DNA of 64,000 nucleotides from contig NZ_JBHLUN010000007.1 of NCBI RefSeq assembly GCF_042433915.1, positions 124,001-188,000 of the forward strand. The letters run 5' to 3'. The stretch is from Roseomonas elaeocarpi. Its GTDB lineage: Bacteria; Pseudomonadota; Alphaproteobacteria; Acetobacterales; Acetobacteraceae. Below, piece after piece: positions 17,659-27,730 of the stretch. The stretch's first letter is position 1; each line of letters starts with the position of its first letter. The position numbers were made by a program, and so were the translations under genes. The notes under the pieces are model-generated. The model saw nothing but the letters and a program-made list of their open reading frames with translations. It searched no databases and was not told the DNA's origin.

Positions 17659-18435
17659 TCACCCCAACCCGCGCGCCACGGCCTCCACGTCCTGCGCCGC
17701 CGTGCTCGTCGGGTGGCGCGTCAGCAGCGGCACTTGGTGGCGGATGGCGTCGCGCACCTTCGGGTCCCGCCGCACCACCCCCGCCAGCGGCACCGTGCGG
17801 CCGAGGAAGTTGGTGCAGGCCCGCGCCAGCGTGGCATGGGTCCGCAAGCCCTCCACCCCGTCGGCCGCCATGTTGACCACGATGCGCGCATCCCGCCCCG
17901 GTGCGTCGCGGCCATGGAGCTTCAGCACCGCATAGGCATCGGTCAGGCTGGTCGGCTCGTCGGTGGCCACCACCAGCAGCAGGTCGCAGGCCGCGGCCAT
18001 GCGCCGCGCCGCGGGATCGAGCCCCGCGCCGATGTCGAGCAGCAGGTCGTCCCATTCCCCCCGCGCCCCGCCCAGCAGGTCGATCAGCAGGTCCCCCCAG
18101 GCGGCGGCCGCCCCCGCCATGGCGCCGGAGCCCGAGCGGCCGGGCAGCACGTGGAACCCCGCCGCGTGCGCCTGCGCCAGCTCGCCCAAGGGGCGGCGCG
18201 CCATCAGCCCGGCATCCAGCGTGACCGTGGGGTTGAGGCCGATCTGCACGTCCACGTTGGCCAGCCCGAGGTCACCATCGGCCAGCAGCACCCGCCGCCC
18301 GCGCCGCGCCAGCGCCTGCGCCAGCGTCACCGCGAACCAGGTCTTGCCCACGCCTCCCTTGCCGGAGGCGATGCCGAGCAGACGGCCGCGGCGGGAGGCG
18401 GGCGGCACGGCGTCGGGGTGGAGCGCGGCGCTCAT
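17659..18435 (-). CDS. flhG: MinD/ParA-family flagellar number regulator FlhG/FleN
   Basis: 258 residues. The deviant Walker A motif GIASGKGGVGKT (about residues 21-32), DGDLGLANVDVQIGL, and the switch region DLLLDIGAGLDP identify a MinD-like ATPase. Next to flhF this is FlhG (FleN, YlxH), which limits the number of flagella and works with the GTPase FlhF at the pole. It overlaps flhF by four bases (ATGA) and is the last gene of the leftward fliF operon. It ends beside the large inverted repeat. Confidence 0.88.
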   Translation of the reverse strand: MSAALHPDAVPPASRRGRLLGIASGKGGVGKTWFAVTLAQALARRGRRVLLADGDLGLANVDVQIGLNPTVTLDAGLMARRPLGELAQAHAAGFHVLPGRSGSGAMAGAAAAWGDLLIDLLGGARGEWDDLLLDIGAGLDPAARRMAAACDLLLVVATDEPTSLTDAYAVLKLHGRDAPGRDARIVVNMAADGVEGLRTHATLARACTNFLGRTVPLAGVVRRDPKVRDAIRHQVPLLTRHPTSTAAQDVEAVARGLG

Positions 18436-19370
18436 GCGGCAACATCCTTGGCAGGTTCAGGGGGGCAGAGCCGCGCGGCCAGCCAGTCGGGGGTGAGCGG
18501 GATCAGCCCGTCGGCCGCCCCCGGGCCGATCCCCGCCTCGCACAGCGCCAGCGGCCCGGCCTCGGCCGCGGCCAGCACCGAGCCCAGGCGCCGGGCCTGA
18601 TCCAGCCGCGTCGGGATCATCGCCCGCGCGCCCAGCGCGGCGTAGGCACGGGCGAGCTCCGTGGCCTCGCTCACGTCGAGGCCGGCCGGCAGTACCAGCA
18701 CCGGTACGGCCTCGGCTGCGCGCAGGGTCAGCAGCAGCGCCTCCACCTGTGCGCGGTCGAAGGGGTCACAGCCGGCGGTGTCGAGGATGGCGGGCTGCCC
18801 GGCCTCGCGACGGCTCAGCGCGCGCGCCACCTGCGCCGGGTTGGCCGCCACGGCGAGCGTCACGCCCAGCACGCGGGTAAAGGCCGCCAGCTGTTCCGCC
18901 GCACCCGCGCGCGCGGCATCGGCGGTGACCACGCTGGGCGCGCGGCCGCTCAGCACCAGCCGCGTCGCCAGCTTGGCGCAGGTCAGCGTCTTGCCGGCGC
19001 CGGGCGGGCCGATCAGCGCCAGCACGCGTCCGCCCGCATCGGGCAGCGGCGCGAAGGGGATCGTCGCGGCCAAGGCTTCCGGCAGCGATCCGTGGAGGCG
19101 GTTCAGCAGCGCGGCCGGCAGGTTGTGGCGCATCAGCGCCGGGTGCGGCCCGTGCCGCAGCGCGGGCGCGCCCGCCAGCGCCGCGATCCCGGCGGCGTGG
19201 GGGTCGGGCGGGATCAGCATCGGCTCGTCGCCGGCGTCCAGCCCGGCCGTGACCTCGACCCCGCTGCCCACGGCGCGGCTGGACAGGATCACGGCGTCGT
19301 CGCCCAGCTCGGCGCGGACCAGCCGCATCGCCTCGGCCATGTTGGCCGCGTGAAAGACGCGAAGCCTCAT
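18432..19370 (-). CDS. flhF: Flagellar GTPase FlhF
   Basis: 312 residues, an SRP54-type GTPase that places the flagellum at the pole. The N-terminal segment MRLRVFHAANMAEAMRLVRAELGDDAVI is FlhF-like. The GTPase domain has the P-loop GPPGAGKTLTCAKLA (about residue 140), VTADAARAGAAEQL and ILDTAGCDPFD, and a degenerate guanine-specificity region near TRLDQARRLG. It is short for FlhF because the basic N-terminal domain is reduced. It overlaps flhG and lies 85 bases after flhA. Confidence 0.88.
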   Translation of the reverse strand: MRLRVFHAANMAEAMRLVRAELGDDAVILSSRAVGSGVEVTAGLDAGDEPMLIPPDPHAAGIAALAGAPALRHGPHPALMRHNLPAALLNRLHGSLPEALAATIPFAPLPDAGGRVLALIGPPGAGKTLTCAKLATRLVLSGRAPSVVTADAARAGAAEQLAAFTRVLGVTLAVAANPAQVARALSRREAGQPAILDTAGCDPFDRAQVEALLLTLRAAEAVPVLVLPAGLDVSEATELARAYAALGARAMIPTRLDQARRLGSVLAAAEAGPLALCEAGIGPGAADGLIPLTPDWLAARLCPPEPAKDVAA

Positions 19371-19455
19371 GCGCCGGGGTTACGGGGATTCGGGTTGCCG
19401 ATGCGTGAACGGCCGGGGCCGGGCGGAAGGGGGTGCGGTTGCGCCGGGACCGCCA

Positions 19456-21522
19456 TCAGATCGCGCCCACCGTGCGGATGCGCGCGCGCGGGTGGATCTC
19501 GGCCTGCGACAGCACCGTGGTGGCGGGGCGGAAGCGTTCCACGATGGCGCGCACGTGCTGGCGCACCGTGCCGGAACACACCAGCACCGGCGTTTCCCCA
19601 GCGGCCGCCGCCTTGTCGAAGGTATCGCGCACCCGCAGCATGAAGTCCTGCAACCGCGTCGGCGCCATGGCGAGCTGCCGGTCCTCGCCGGGTCCGACCA
19701 GCGCCTCGGCGAAGGCCTGCTCCCATTCGGCGGACAGGGCGATCATTGGCACGTAGCCGGCGGGCCCGCGCGCGGCGTCGCTGATCTGCCGCGCCAGCCG
19801 CGCGCGCACCACCGCCGTCATCGCCGGGATGGAGCGTTGCCCCGCCGCGATCGCCTCCTGCATGCCTTCGAGGATGGTGGGCAGGTCGCGGATCGACACG
19901 CGCTCGGTCAGCAGCGCCTGCAGCACGCGCTGCACCGTGCCGATCGAGACCTGGGCCGGGATCAGGTCGGCCACCAGCTTGGCGTGCTCGCGCGGCAGGT
20001 CGTCCAGCAGCTTCTGCGTTTCGGCATGGCTCAGCATCTCGGCCATGTGCTCGCGTACCAGCTCCGTCAGGTGCGTCGCCAGCACGCCGGCGGCGTCCAC
20101 CACGGTGCAGCCCATGGCCAGCGCGCGCTCGCGGTTCGCTTCCTCGATCCAGCGGGCGGGCAGGTTGAAGGTGGGCTCCTGGCAGGCCTCGCCCGGCAGG
20201 TCGGGCAGGCCCCCGGACGGGTCGATCGCCAGGTGGTGCGGCGGGCGCAGCTGCCCGCGCCCGGCCTCGATCTCCTTGACGCGGATGACGTAGTGGTCGG
20301 CCGGCAGCTCGAGGTTGTCCTGCAACCTGACCGAGGGCAGCACGAAGCCCATCTCGGCCGCGACGGTCTTGCGGAGGTTGCGGATCTGCTCGGTCAGGCG
20401 CGGCCCTTCGCCGGCCGCCAGCGGCAGCAAGCCGTAGCCCAGCTCCAGCCGCAGCGTGTCGATGCGCAGCGTTTCGCTGACCGGCGCCTCGGCCGCCACC
20501 GCCGACACGGCGGGTGCGGCCGCCGCGGCCAGGGCGGCCTTCGCCTCGGCCTGCCGGCGCTTCCAGGCGAGCCAGCCGGCACCGCCGCCCAGCGCGAAGA
20601 AGGGCAGCACGGGGATGCCGGGCAGCAGCCCGATGGCCACCGTGGCGCCGGCCACCAGCGCCAGCGGCTTCACCCCCATGGCGAGCTGCCCCACCAGCGC
20701 CTTGTCGGCCGTGCCTTCGGTGTTGCCCTTGGTGACCACGATGCCGGCGGCCACCGACACCAGCAGCGCCGGGATCTGGCTGACGAGGCCATCGCCCACC
20801 GTCAGCACGGAATAGGTCGTGGTGGCCTCCGCGAAGGCCAGCCCCTGCCGCCCCACGCCGATGGCGATGCCGCCCAAGAGGTTGATGCCCGTGACGATCA
20901 GCCCCGCGATGGCGTCGCCGCGCACGAACTTCGCGGCACCGTCCATGGCGCCGTAGAAGCCGCTCTCGGCCTCCAGGTCCTTGCGGCGCTGCTTGGCCAC
21001 CGTTTCGTCGATGATGCCGGCCGACAGGTCGGCGTCGATCGCCATCTGCTTGCCCGGCATGGCGTCGAGCGAGAAGCGCGCCGCGACCTCGGCGATGCGG
21101 CCCGAGCCCTTGGTGACCACCATGAAGTTCACGATCAACAGGATCGCGAAGACGATCATGCCGATCAGCACGTCGCCGCCCATCAGGAAGGTGCCGAAGG
21201 CCGACACCACCGCGCCCGCGGCCGTATGCCCCTCGTGCCCGTGCGTCAGGATGGATCGCGTGGTGGCGACGTTGAGCGCCAGGCGCAGCATGGTGGTCAG
21301 CAGCAGCAGCGTCGGAAAGGAGGTGAAGTCGAGCGGCCGCTGCAGGAACAGCGCCGTCATCAGCACCAGCACCGACAGCGTGATCGAGATCGCCAGCCCC
21401 AGGTCCAGCAGGATCGAGGGCAGCGGCACCATCATCACCGCGATCAGCGCCACCACCGCCAGCGCCAGGCCGACGTCGCTGCCGATGCGCAGCGACTTCA
21501 GCTTCCCCGCGATCCCCTCCAT
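19456..21522 (-). CDS. flhA: Flagellar biosynthesis protein FlhA
   Basis: 688 residues, the full length of FlhA, the large export-gate protein of the flagellar type III secretion machine. The N-terminal half has the membrane helices (from VGLALAVVALIAVMMVPLP, about residue 18) and the conserved cytoplasmic loop. Family motifs include GRIAEVAARFSLDAMPGKQMAIDADL and KFVRGDAIAGLIVTGINL. From about residue 330 the soluble export-substrate docking domain follows, ending IHPRARIRTVGAI. It is in the leftward operon with the start 16 bases after the flbD stop. Confidence 0.95.
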   Translation of the reverse strand: MEGIAGKLKSLRIGSDVGLALAVVALIAVMMVPLPSILLDLGLAISITLSVLVLMTALFLQRPLDFTSFPTLLLLTTMLRLALNVATTRSILTHGHEGHTAAGAVVSAFGTFLMGGDVLIGMIVFAILLIVNFMVVTKGSGRIAEVAARFSLDAMPGKQMAIDADLSAGIIDETVAKQRRKDLEAESGFYGAMDGAAKFVRGDAIAGLIVTGINLLGGIAIGVGRQGLAFAEATTTYSVLTVGDGLVSQIPALLVSVAAGIVVTKGNTEGTADKALVGQLAMGVKPLALVAGATVAIGLLPGIPVLPFFALGGGAGWLAWKRRQAEAKAALAAAAAPAVSAVAAEAPVSETLRIDTLRLELGYGLLPLAAGEGPRLTEQIRNLRKTVAAEMGFVLPSVRLQDNLELPADHYVIRVKEIEAGRGQLRPPHHLAIDPSGGLPDLPGEACQEPTFNLPARWIEEANRERALAMGCTVVDAAGVLATHLTELVREHMAEMLSHAETQKLLDDLPREHAKLVADLIPAQVSIGTVQRVLQALLTERVSIRDLPTILEGMQEAIAAGQRSIPAMTAVVRARLARQISDAARGPAGYVPMIALSAEWEQAFAEALVGPGEDRQLAMAPTRLQDFMLRVRDTFDKAAAAGETPVLVCSGTVRQHVRAIVERFRPATTVLSQAEIHPRARIRTVGAI

Positions 21523-21538
21523 GGCTCAGTAGCGCCCT

Positions 21539-23263
<1,725 letters not shown>

Positions 23264-23264
23264 C

Positions 23265-23594
23265 TCAGGCGCGGTCCGTCTTGACGATTTCCGTCATGGT
23301 CACGCCGAGGCGGTTGTCGTCCACCATCACCACCTCGCCGCGCGCGACCAGGCGGTTGTTGACGTAGATGTCCACCGCCTCGCCCAGCTTTCGGTCGAGC
23401 TCCACCACAGCGCCGCGGCCGAGCTTGAGCAGCTGGCTCACCTGCATGGTGGCGCGGCCGAGCACCGCGGTGACGTGAACGGGAATGTCGTACACGGCGT
23501 CCAGCCCCGCCACGGCACTGGGGGACACGGTCGCTCCACCGCTTCCACGCTCGGGCGTGTCGGAGGCCGTCAGGGGTTCGAACTGCGCGCTCAT
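23265..23594 (-). CDS. fliN: Flagellar motor switch protein FliN
   Basis: 109 residues. The C-terminal SpoA/FliN domain is clear: YDIPVHVTAVLGRATMQVSQLLKLGRGAVVELD, then VDIYVNNRLVARGEVVMVDDNRLGVTMTEI. FliN forms the bottom of the C-ring, binds FliH and takes part in export and switching. The N-terminal 30 residues are variable. It overlaps fliH by four bases and sits two bases before flbD, so it is tightly coupled in the operon. Confidence 0.93.
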   Translation of the reverse strand: MSAQFEPLTASDTPERGSGGATVSPSAVAGLDAVYDIPVHVTAVLGRATMQVSQLLKLGRGAVVELDRKLGEAVDIYVNNRLVARGEVVMVDDNRLGVTMTEIVKTDRA

Positions 23595-24277
23595 GCGGGC
23601 GCCTCCTCAGGGATCAGGTTGAGCGAGAGCAAGACCTCGCGGATGCTGGCGCGGCGGTCCTCGAGCAGCATGGCGATGCTGCCGCCGCGCCAGGCGATGC
23701 GGGCATCGCCGGGGGCGAGCGCCGGGTCGGCCTCCACCGGCAGCGGCCGCCCCTCCAGCCGAGCGCGGGCGTGTTCCAGGAGGTCGGGCGGCACGCGCAG
23801 CACCGCGTCGGGCGGTGCGTCCTCCAGCGGTCCCAGCGCCTGCAGCAGCCGCTCCAGCAGCGCCGGGGCCTGCGCGCCGATGCTGCTGGGGATCGCCGCG
23901 TCCACGAGGCGCAGCAGCAGCCCGCCCAGCGACCGGGCATGGGCGGTGGCCTCCTGCCGCAGCGCCTCGCGCGCTTCCTCGACCCGGTGCAGCGCGCCGA
24001 GCAGCGCCTCGTCGAGAACCGCTTCGCGCTCCCGTGCCGCGGCCTCGCGGCCCAGCCGCTCACCCTCGGCGCGTCCTTCGGCCAGCGCCGCGTCGCGCGC
24101 GATCTCCAGCAGCGCGTCGATCTCGCGCTGGGTGGGGCCGCTGGGAGGTGGCGGCGGGACGGGGGCCGTGGGCGCCTGCGGCAGGCCGAAATCCGGCAGA
24201 TCCAGGGTGCGGCGCGGGGCGGCGCCCGCTGCGGCGGGACGCGCGAGGCGGTCGAGCGAAAGGGGCTGGAACGGCAT
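23591..24277 (-). CDS. fliH: Flagellar assembly protein FliH (FlbE-like)
   Basis: 228 residues. The position between fliG and fliN is that of FliH (called FlbE in Caulobacter), the regulator of the export ATPase FliI. The sequence fits: a Pro-rich N-terminus (residues 35-50), a long Ala/Glu/Arg helix with AxxxG-like spacing (AALAEGRAEGERLGREAAARE), and a C-terminal domain ending SIREVLLSLNLIPE. The ATG at 24277 lies one base after the fliG stop, and the frame upstream of it is a shadow of fliG. The protein family is poorly conserved, so the call leans on context. Confidence 0.8.
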   Translation of the reverse strand: MPFQPLSLDRLARPAAAGAAPRRTLDLPDFGLPQAPTAPVPPPPPSGPTQREIDALLEIARDAALAEGRAEGERLGREAAAREREAVLDEALLGALHRVEEAREALRQEATAHARSLGGLLLRLVDAAIPSSIGAQAPALLERLLQALGPLEDAPPDAVLRVPPDLLEHARARLEGRPLPVEADPALAPGDARIAWRGGSIAMLLEDRRASIREVLLSLNLIPEEAPA

Positions 24278-24278
24278 C

Positions 24279-25271
24279 TCAGCCCACCATCGCGTCCTGG
24301 TTGTCGCCGAGCTGGATCTGTCCCTGCGCCGCCAAGTCCTTGGCCTGCGCGATGATGGCGGCCTGCGCCTCGTCCACGTCGCGCAGCCGCACGGGGCCGA
24401 GATTGGCGATGTCGTCGCGCAGCATCTTGGCCGCGCGTTCCGACAGGTTGCCGAAGAACAGCTTCTGCACCGCGTCCGTGGCACCCTTCAGCGACAGCGC
24501 CAGCTTGTCCTTTTCCACCGCGCGCAGCAGCACCTGCACCGAGGCGCTGTCGAGGCGCTGGAGATCCTCGAAGGTGAACATCAGCGAGCGGATGCGCTCG
24601 GCGCTTTCGCGGTTGCGCTCTTCCAGCGCCGACATGATTCGCCCCTCGGCCGAGCGGTCGAGGTTGTTGAAGATTTCCGCCATCAGCTCGTGCGCGTCGC
24701 GGCGCGAGGATCGGGCGAGGTTGCTCATGAACTCGGCCTTGAGCGTGCGCTCGACGCCTTCCAGCGCCTCCTTCTGCACGGTCTCCATGCGCAGCATCCG
24801 CATGACGACTTCCATGGCGAAGCCTTCGGGCAGCAGCGCCAGCACGCGGGCGGCGTGGTCGGCGCGGATCTTGCTCATCACCACGGCAACCGTCTGCGGG
24901 TACTCGTTCTTCAGGAAGTTCGCGAGCACCGCCTCGTTCACGTTGCCCAGCTTGTCCCACATGGTGCGGCCGGCGGGGCCGCGGATCTCCTCCATGATCT
25001 GCGCCACGCGGTCGCGGGGCAGGGTGCGCATCAGCATCCGCTCCGTGGTCTCGTAGGAACCGATGAGGTTGCCGGTGGAGCCGATGCTTTCGGCGAATTC
25101 GCGGCACACGTCCTCCACCGCCTCGGCGCGCACGGTGCCCAGCTGTGCCATGGCGATCGACACGTCGCGGATCTCGTCCTCCGCCATGCGGGCAAGCAGC
25201 GCGCCCGCGCGTTCCTCGCCCAGCGCCAGCATCAGCGCGGCCGCCTTCTGCGACCCGGTCATGCCACTCAT
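24279..25271 (-). CDS. fliG: Flagellar motor switch protein FliG
   Basis: 330 residues, full length. FliG links the MS ring (FliF) to the C-ring and contacts the stator. The N-terminal domain has QKAAALMLALGEERAGALLARM. The middle domain has NEYPQTVAVVMSKIRADHAARVLALLP. The C-terminal domain has MFTFEDLQRLDSASVQVLLRAVEKDKLALSLKGA with the charged helix that meets the stator. It overlaps fliF by four bases (ATGA). Confidence 0.95.
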   Translation of the reverse strand: MSGMTGSQKAAALMLALGEERAGALLARMAEDEIRDVSIAMAQLGTVRAEAVEDVCREFAESIGSTGNLIGSYETTERMLMRTLPRDRVAQIMEEIRGPAGRTMWDKLGNVNEAVLANFLKNEYPQTVAVVMSKIRADHAARVLALLPEGFAMEVVMRMLRMETVQKEALEGVERTLKAEFMSNLARSSRRDAHELMAEIFNNLDRSAEGRIMSALEERNRESAERIRSLMFTFEDLQRLDSASVQVLLRAVEKDKLALSLKGATDAVQKLFFGNLSERAAKMLRDDIANLGPVRLRDVDEAQAAIIAQAKDLAAQGQIQLGDNQDAMVG

Positions 25272-26926
25272 TCGTCGTCATCCTCCGGCGTCAGCCAGCG
25301 ACGCACGATGGTCAGGGCCTGGTCGGGGTGCTTCTGCACCAGCTCGGTGATGCGGGCGACCGAGGAGGATTTTATCTGCCCGTCGATCTTGGCCAGGTTC
25401 AGCATTTCCTCACCGTCCACGGGGGCAGGCAGGGCCGACATCTCGGGCACCCCGGGCAGGGCCGCGGTGGCCGCGCCGCCGGGCAGGGCGGCAGCACCAG
25501 CACCGGCACCCGCCAGCGCCGGGGCCGGCTGCAGCGAGGCGGTCAGGCTGCGCGCCACCGGCCGCGCCACCAGGATCACCGCCGCCAGTGCCACCAGCGC
25601 GTAGAGCAGGCTTTCCGCCAGGCGGCCCATCATCGTCGCGCTGATCGGCAGGCCGAAGGGGCCGGTGGCGGCCGGCGCAGCACCCGCATCCTCGGGCGCC
25701 GCGAAGCGCAGCGACACGACCTCCACCTTGTCGCCGCGCTTCTCGTCGAAGCCGACGGCGCTGCGCACCAGGGCGGTGAGGCGTGCCAGCTCCTCAGGGG
25801 TGCGCTCGCGGAACTTCGGCGGCCCTTCCGCCTGCGGCTCGTAGATGCCGTCCACCAGCACCGCCACCGACAGGCGCTTGAGCACCGGCCCTTCGCGCAG
25901 CGCCGAGCGCACCATCTTGCCGATCTCGTAGTTGGTGGTTTCTTCCGAGCGGTTTTCCTGCGACCGCTCGCCGCCCTCGGCCGCCGCATTGGCACCCGGC
26001 AGCTGGTTGGCCACCGACACGTTGTTCGCGGCCTCGTTGGTCTTGCTCTGGTTCTGCGTGTTCTGCTGCGAACGGGCGACCTGGTTGTCGGGGTCGTAGC
26101 GTTCCTCGGTGGTCTGCACGCGCTCGCTGTCCAGCTCCACCGTGGCCTCGGCGCGCACCCGGCCGGTGCCCAGCGTGCGCTCCAGCAGCTCCTCGACGCT
26201 GCGCGACAGGCGGAGCTCCTGTGCGTGGCGCAGCTCGTCCTGGGTGGCGGCCGCGGCGGGACCGGTGAGCGCCTGGCCGCCGCGCGCCAGCAGCTCGCCC
26301 CGGCTATCGATGATCGAGATGGCGGAAGGCTTGAGGCCCGGCACCGCCGTGGCCACCAGGTTCAGCACCGCCTGCACGCCCTCGCGGTCGAGGCGCTGCA
26401 CGCCCGCCATGGTCAGCACCACGCTGGCCTGGGATTCCTCGGTCTGGCGCGAAAAGGGCTGGCGCTGCGGCAGCACTAGGTGGACGCGGGCGTTGCGCAC
26501 GCCCGACAGGCCGCGGATGGTGCGGGCGAGCTCACCTTCCAGAGCGCGGACGCGGTTGATGTCCTGCTGGAAGGGCGTGGTGGTCAGGCTTTCGCCCCGG
26601 TCGAAGATCTCCCATCCCACGCTGCCGCCCGAGGGCAGGCCTTCGCGCGCCAGGCCCAGGCGCAGCTTGGGCACCATGTCCTCGGGCACCAGGATGGAGC
26701 TGCCGCCGGCGCTGAGCTGGTAGCTCACCCGCTGGCGGTCCAGCGACTGCACCACGGCGCCGGCGTCGCGCGGGTCGAGATCGGCATAAAGCAGCGCCAT
26801 GGGCGGCGTGCCGGCGCGCAGCGCCAGGAAGGCCATGCCCCCCAGCAGCAGCAGCGCCACCCCGGCCAGCGCGCCCAGGCGCAGCGGACCGAGCGCGCGA
26901 AGCTGCGCCACCAGCGGCGCTAGCAC
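25268..26926 (-). CDS. fliF: Flagellar MS-ring protein FliF
   Basis: 552 residues. Two membrane segments bracket a periplasmic part: LGALAGVALLLLGGMAFLAL (about 17-36) and LYALVALAAVILVARPV (about 435-451). Between them are the ring-building motifs LDPRDAGAVVQSLDRQRVSYQL, ALEGELARTIRGLSGVRNARVHLVLP and the YDPDNQVARSQQ segment. The C-terminal tail (VARITELVQKHPDQALTIVRRWL) is the FliG-binding end. It is the first gene of the leftward operon. The 120 bases upstream carry a FlbD-type palindrome and a CtrA-like box. Confidence 0.95.
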   Translation of the reverse strand: MLAPLVAQLRALGPLRLGALAGVALLLLGGMAFLALRAGTPPMALLYADLDPRDAGAVVQSLDRQRVSYQLSAGGSSILVPEDMVPKLRLGLAREGLPSGGSVGWEIFDRGESLTTTPFQQDINRVRALEGELARTIRGLSGVRNARVHLVLPQRQPFSRQTEESQASVVLTMAGVQRLDREGVQAVLNLVATAVPGLKPSAISIIDSRGELLARGGQALTGPAAAATQDELRHAQELRLSRSVEELLERTLGTGRVRAEATVELDSERVQTTEERYDPDNQVARSQQNTQNQSKTNEAANNVSVANQLPGANAAAEGGERSQENRSEETTNYEIGKMVRSALREGPVLKRLSVAVLVDGIYEPQAEGPPKFRERTPEELARLTALVRSAVGFDEKRGDKVEVVSLRFAAPEDAGAAPAATGPFGLPISATMMGRLAESLLYALVALAAVILVARPVARSLTASLQPAPALAGAGAGAAALPGGAATAALPGVPEMSALPAPVDGEEMLNLAKIDGQIKSSSVARITELVQKHPDQALTIVRRWLTPEDDDE

Positions 26927-26998
26927 GCGCCGGTCCCCCGCTCTCGCAACGCTTTCGCCGCCATGGGCGCCGCCTCCGCCCGGCCAGGGGGCCGGTGC

Positions 26999-27011
26999 GG
27001 CAAGTTTTGCC
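26999..27011. promoter_or_regulatory. FlbD (ftr)-type palindrome upstream of fliF
   Basis: GGCAAGTTTTGCC is a palindrome with five-base perfect arms (GGCAA/TTGCC) 73 bases upstream of the fliF start, next to a CtrA-like box. In Caulobacter, FlbD represses fliF by binding an ftr site built on GGCAA...TTGCC. The assignment is by analogy, supported by the presence of flbD in the same operon. Confidence 0.55.
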
Positions 27012-27020
27012 GGGTGGCGG

Positions 27021-27035
27021 TTAACGCCGGCTTAC
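27021..27035 (-). promoter_or_regulatory. CtrA-like box upstream of the fliF operon
   Basis: TTAA-CGCCGGC-TTAC on the plus strand reads GTAA-N7-TTAACC towards fliF, one base off the CtrA consensus TTAA-N7-TTAA(C). It lies about 95 bases before the fliF start codon. The regulator CtrA itself is not encoded in the window. Confidence 0.55.
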
Positions 27036-27046
27036 CGCGGCGGCAC

Positions 27047-27718
27047 TCAGTTGGTGCTGTTGACCGACACCACGTCGGCGAAGTCGTAGCTGGTGCTGCC
27101 GGACTTCAGGTTCAGCGTGGTGCCGTCGCGCTCGAGCCCGGTGGCCTTGGCCAGCACGCTGTAGTCCACCGTGGCAGCCTGCCCGCTGGCATCGGTGCCG
27201 CTCACCGACACGGTGTAGGTGCCGTCGGACTGCTGCACGCCGCTGCTGTTCTTGCCGTTCCAGCTCCAGGTCTGGCTGCTGCTGCCCAAGGCCACGTCCT
27301 CCTCGTACAGGGTGCGGCCGACGCTGTTGGACACGGTGACGTGGGCGTTCTGCGCCTGTCCGGCCGCCGGCAGCTTGATCTGCGCCGCGCCGTTCTGCAG
27401 CGACAGCTGGTCGCTGCTGATCTCCACCGTCTGCCCCAGCATCGGCGCGGCCGAGGTCAGCTGCGAGGTCTGCTGCAGCGAGATCAGCGTTTCCAGGTTC
27501 TTGTTCATCGAGACCTGCTGCTCGACCGAAGAGAACTGCACCAGCTGCTGCGTCATCTGGTTGGTGTCCATCGGGTCGTCGGGCGACTGGTTCTTCAGCT
27601 GCGTCGTCAGCAGCGTCAGGAAGGTGTCGTAGGAGCTGGTCAGGCTGCTCTGCGACGCTGCCGCGTTCGAGACCTGCGTGGCGGTGGAGGCGCTGGTGGA
27701 GGAGGAAACGGTGCTCAT
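27047..27718 (-). CDS. flgD: Flagellar hook assembly (capping) protein FlgD
   Basis: 223 residues. FlgD caps the growing hook and is exported without a cleaved signal. The N-terminal segment FLTLLTTQLKNQSPDDPMDTNQMTQQLVQFSSVEQQ (residues 33-68) is the family hallmark. The C-terminal half has the FlgD beta-sandwich with TWSWNGKNSSGVQQSDGTYTVSV. It is 12 bases downstream of fliK and co-transcribed with it, apparently from the sigma-54 promoter in front of fliK. This fits, since both act on hook building. Confidence 0.93.
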   Translation of the reverse strand: MSTVSSSTSASTATQVSNAAASQSSLTSSYDTFLTLLTTQLKNQSPDDPMDTNQMTQQLVQFSSVEQQVSMNKNLETLISLQQTSQLTSAAPMLGQTVEISSDQLSLQNGAAQIKLPAAGQAQNAHVTVSNSVGRTLYEEDVALGSSSQTWSWNGKNSSGVQQSDGTYTVSVSGTDASGQAATVDYSVLAKATGLERDGTTLNLKSGSTSYDFADVVSVNSTN

Positions 27719-27730
27719 GCCGGTGGCCTT

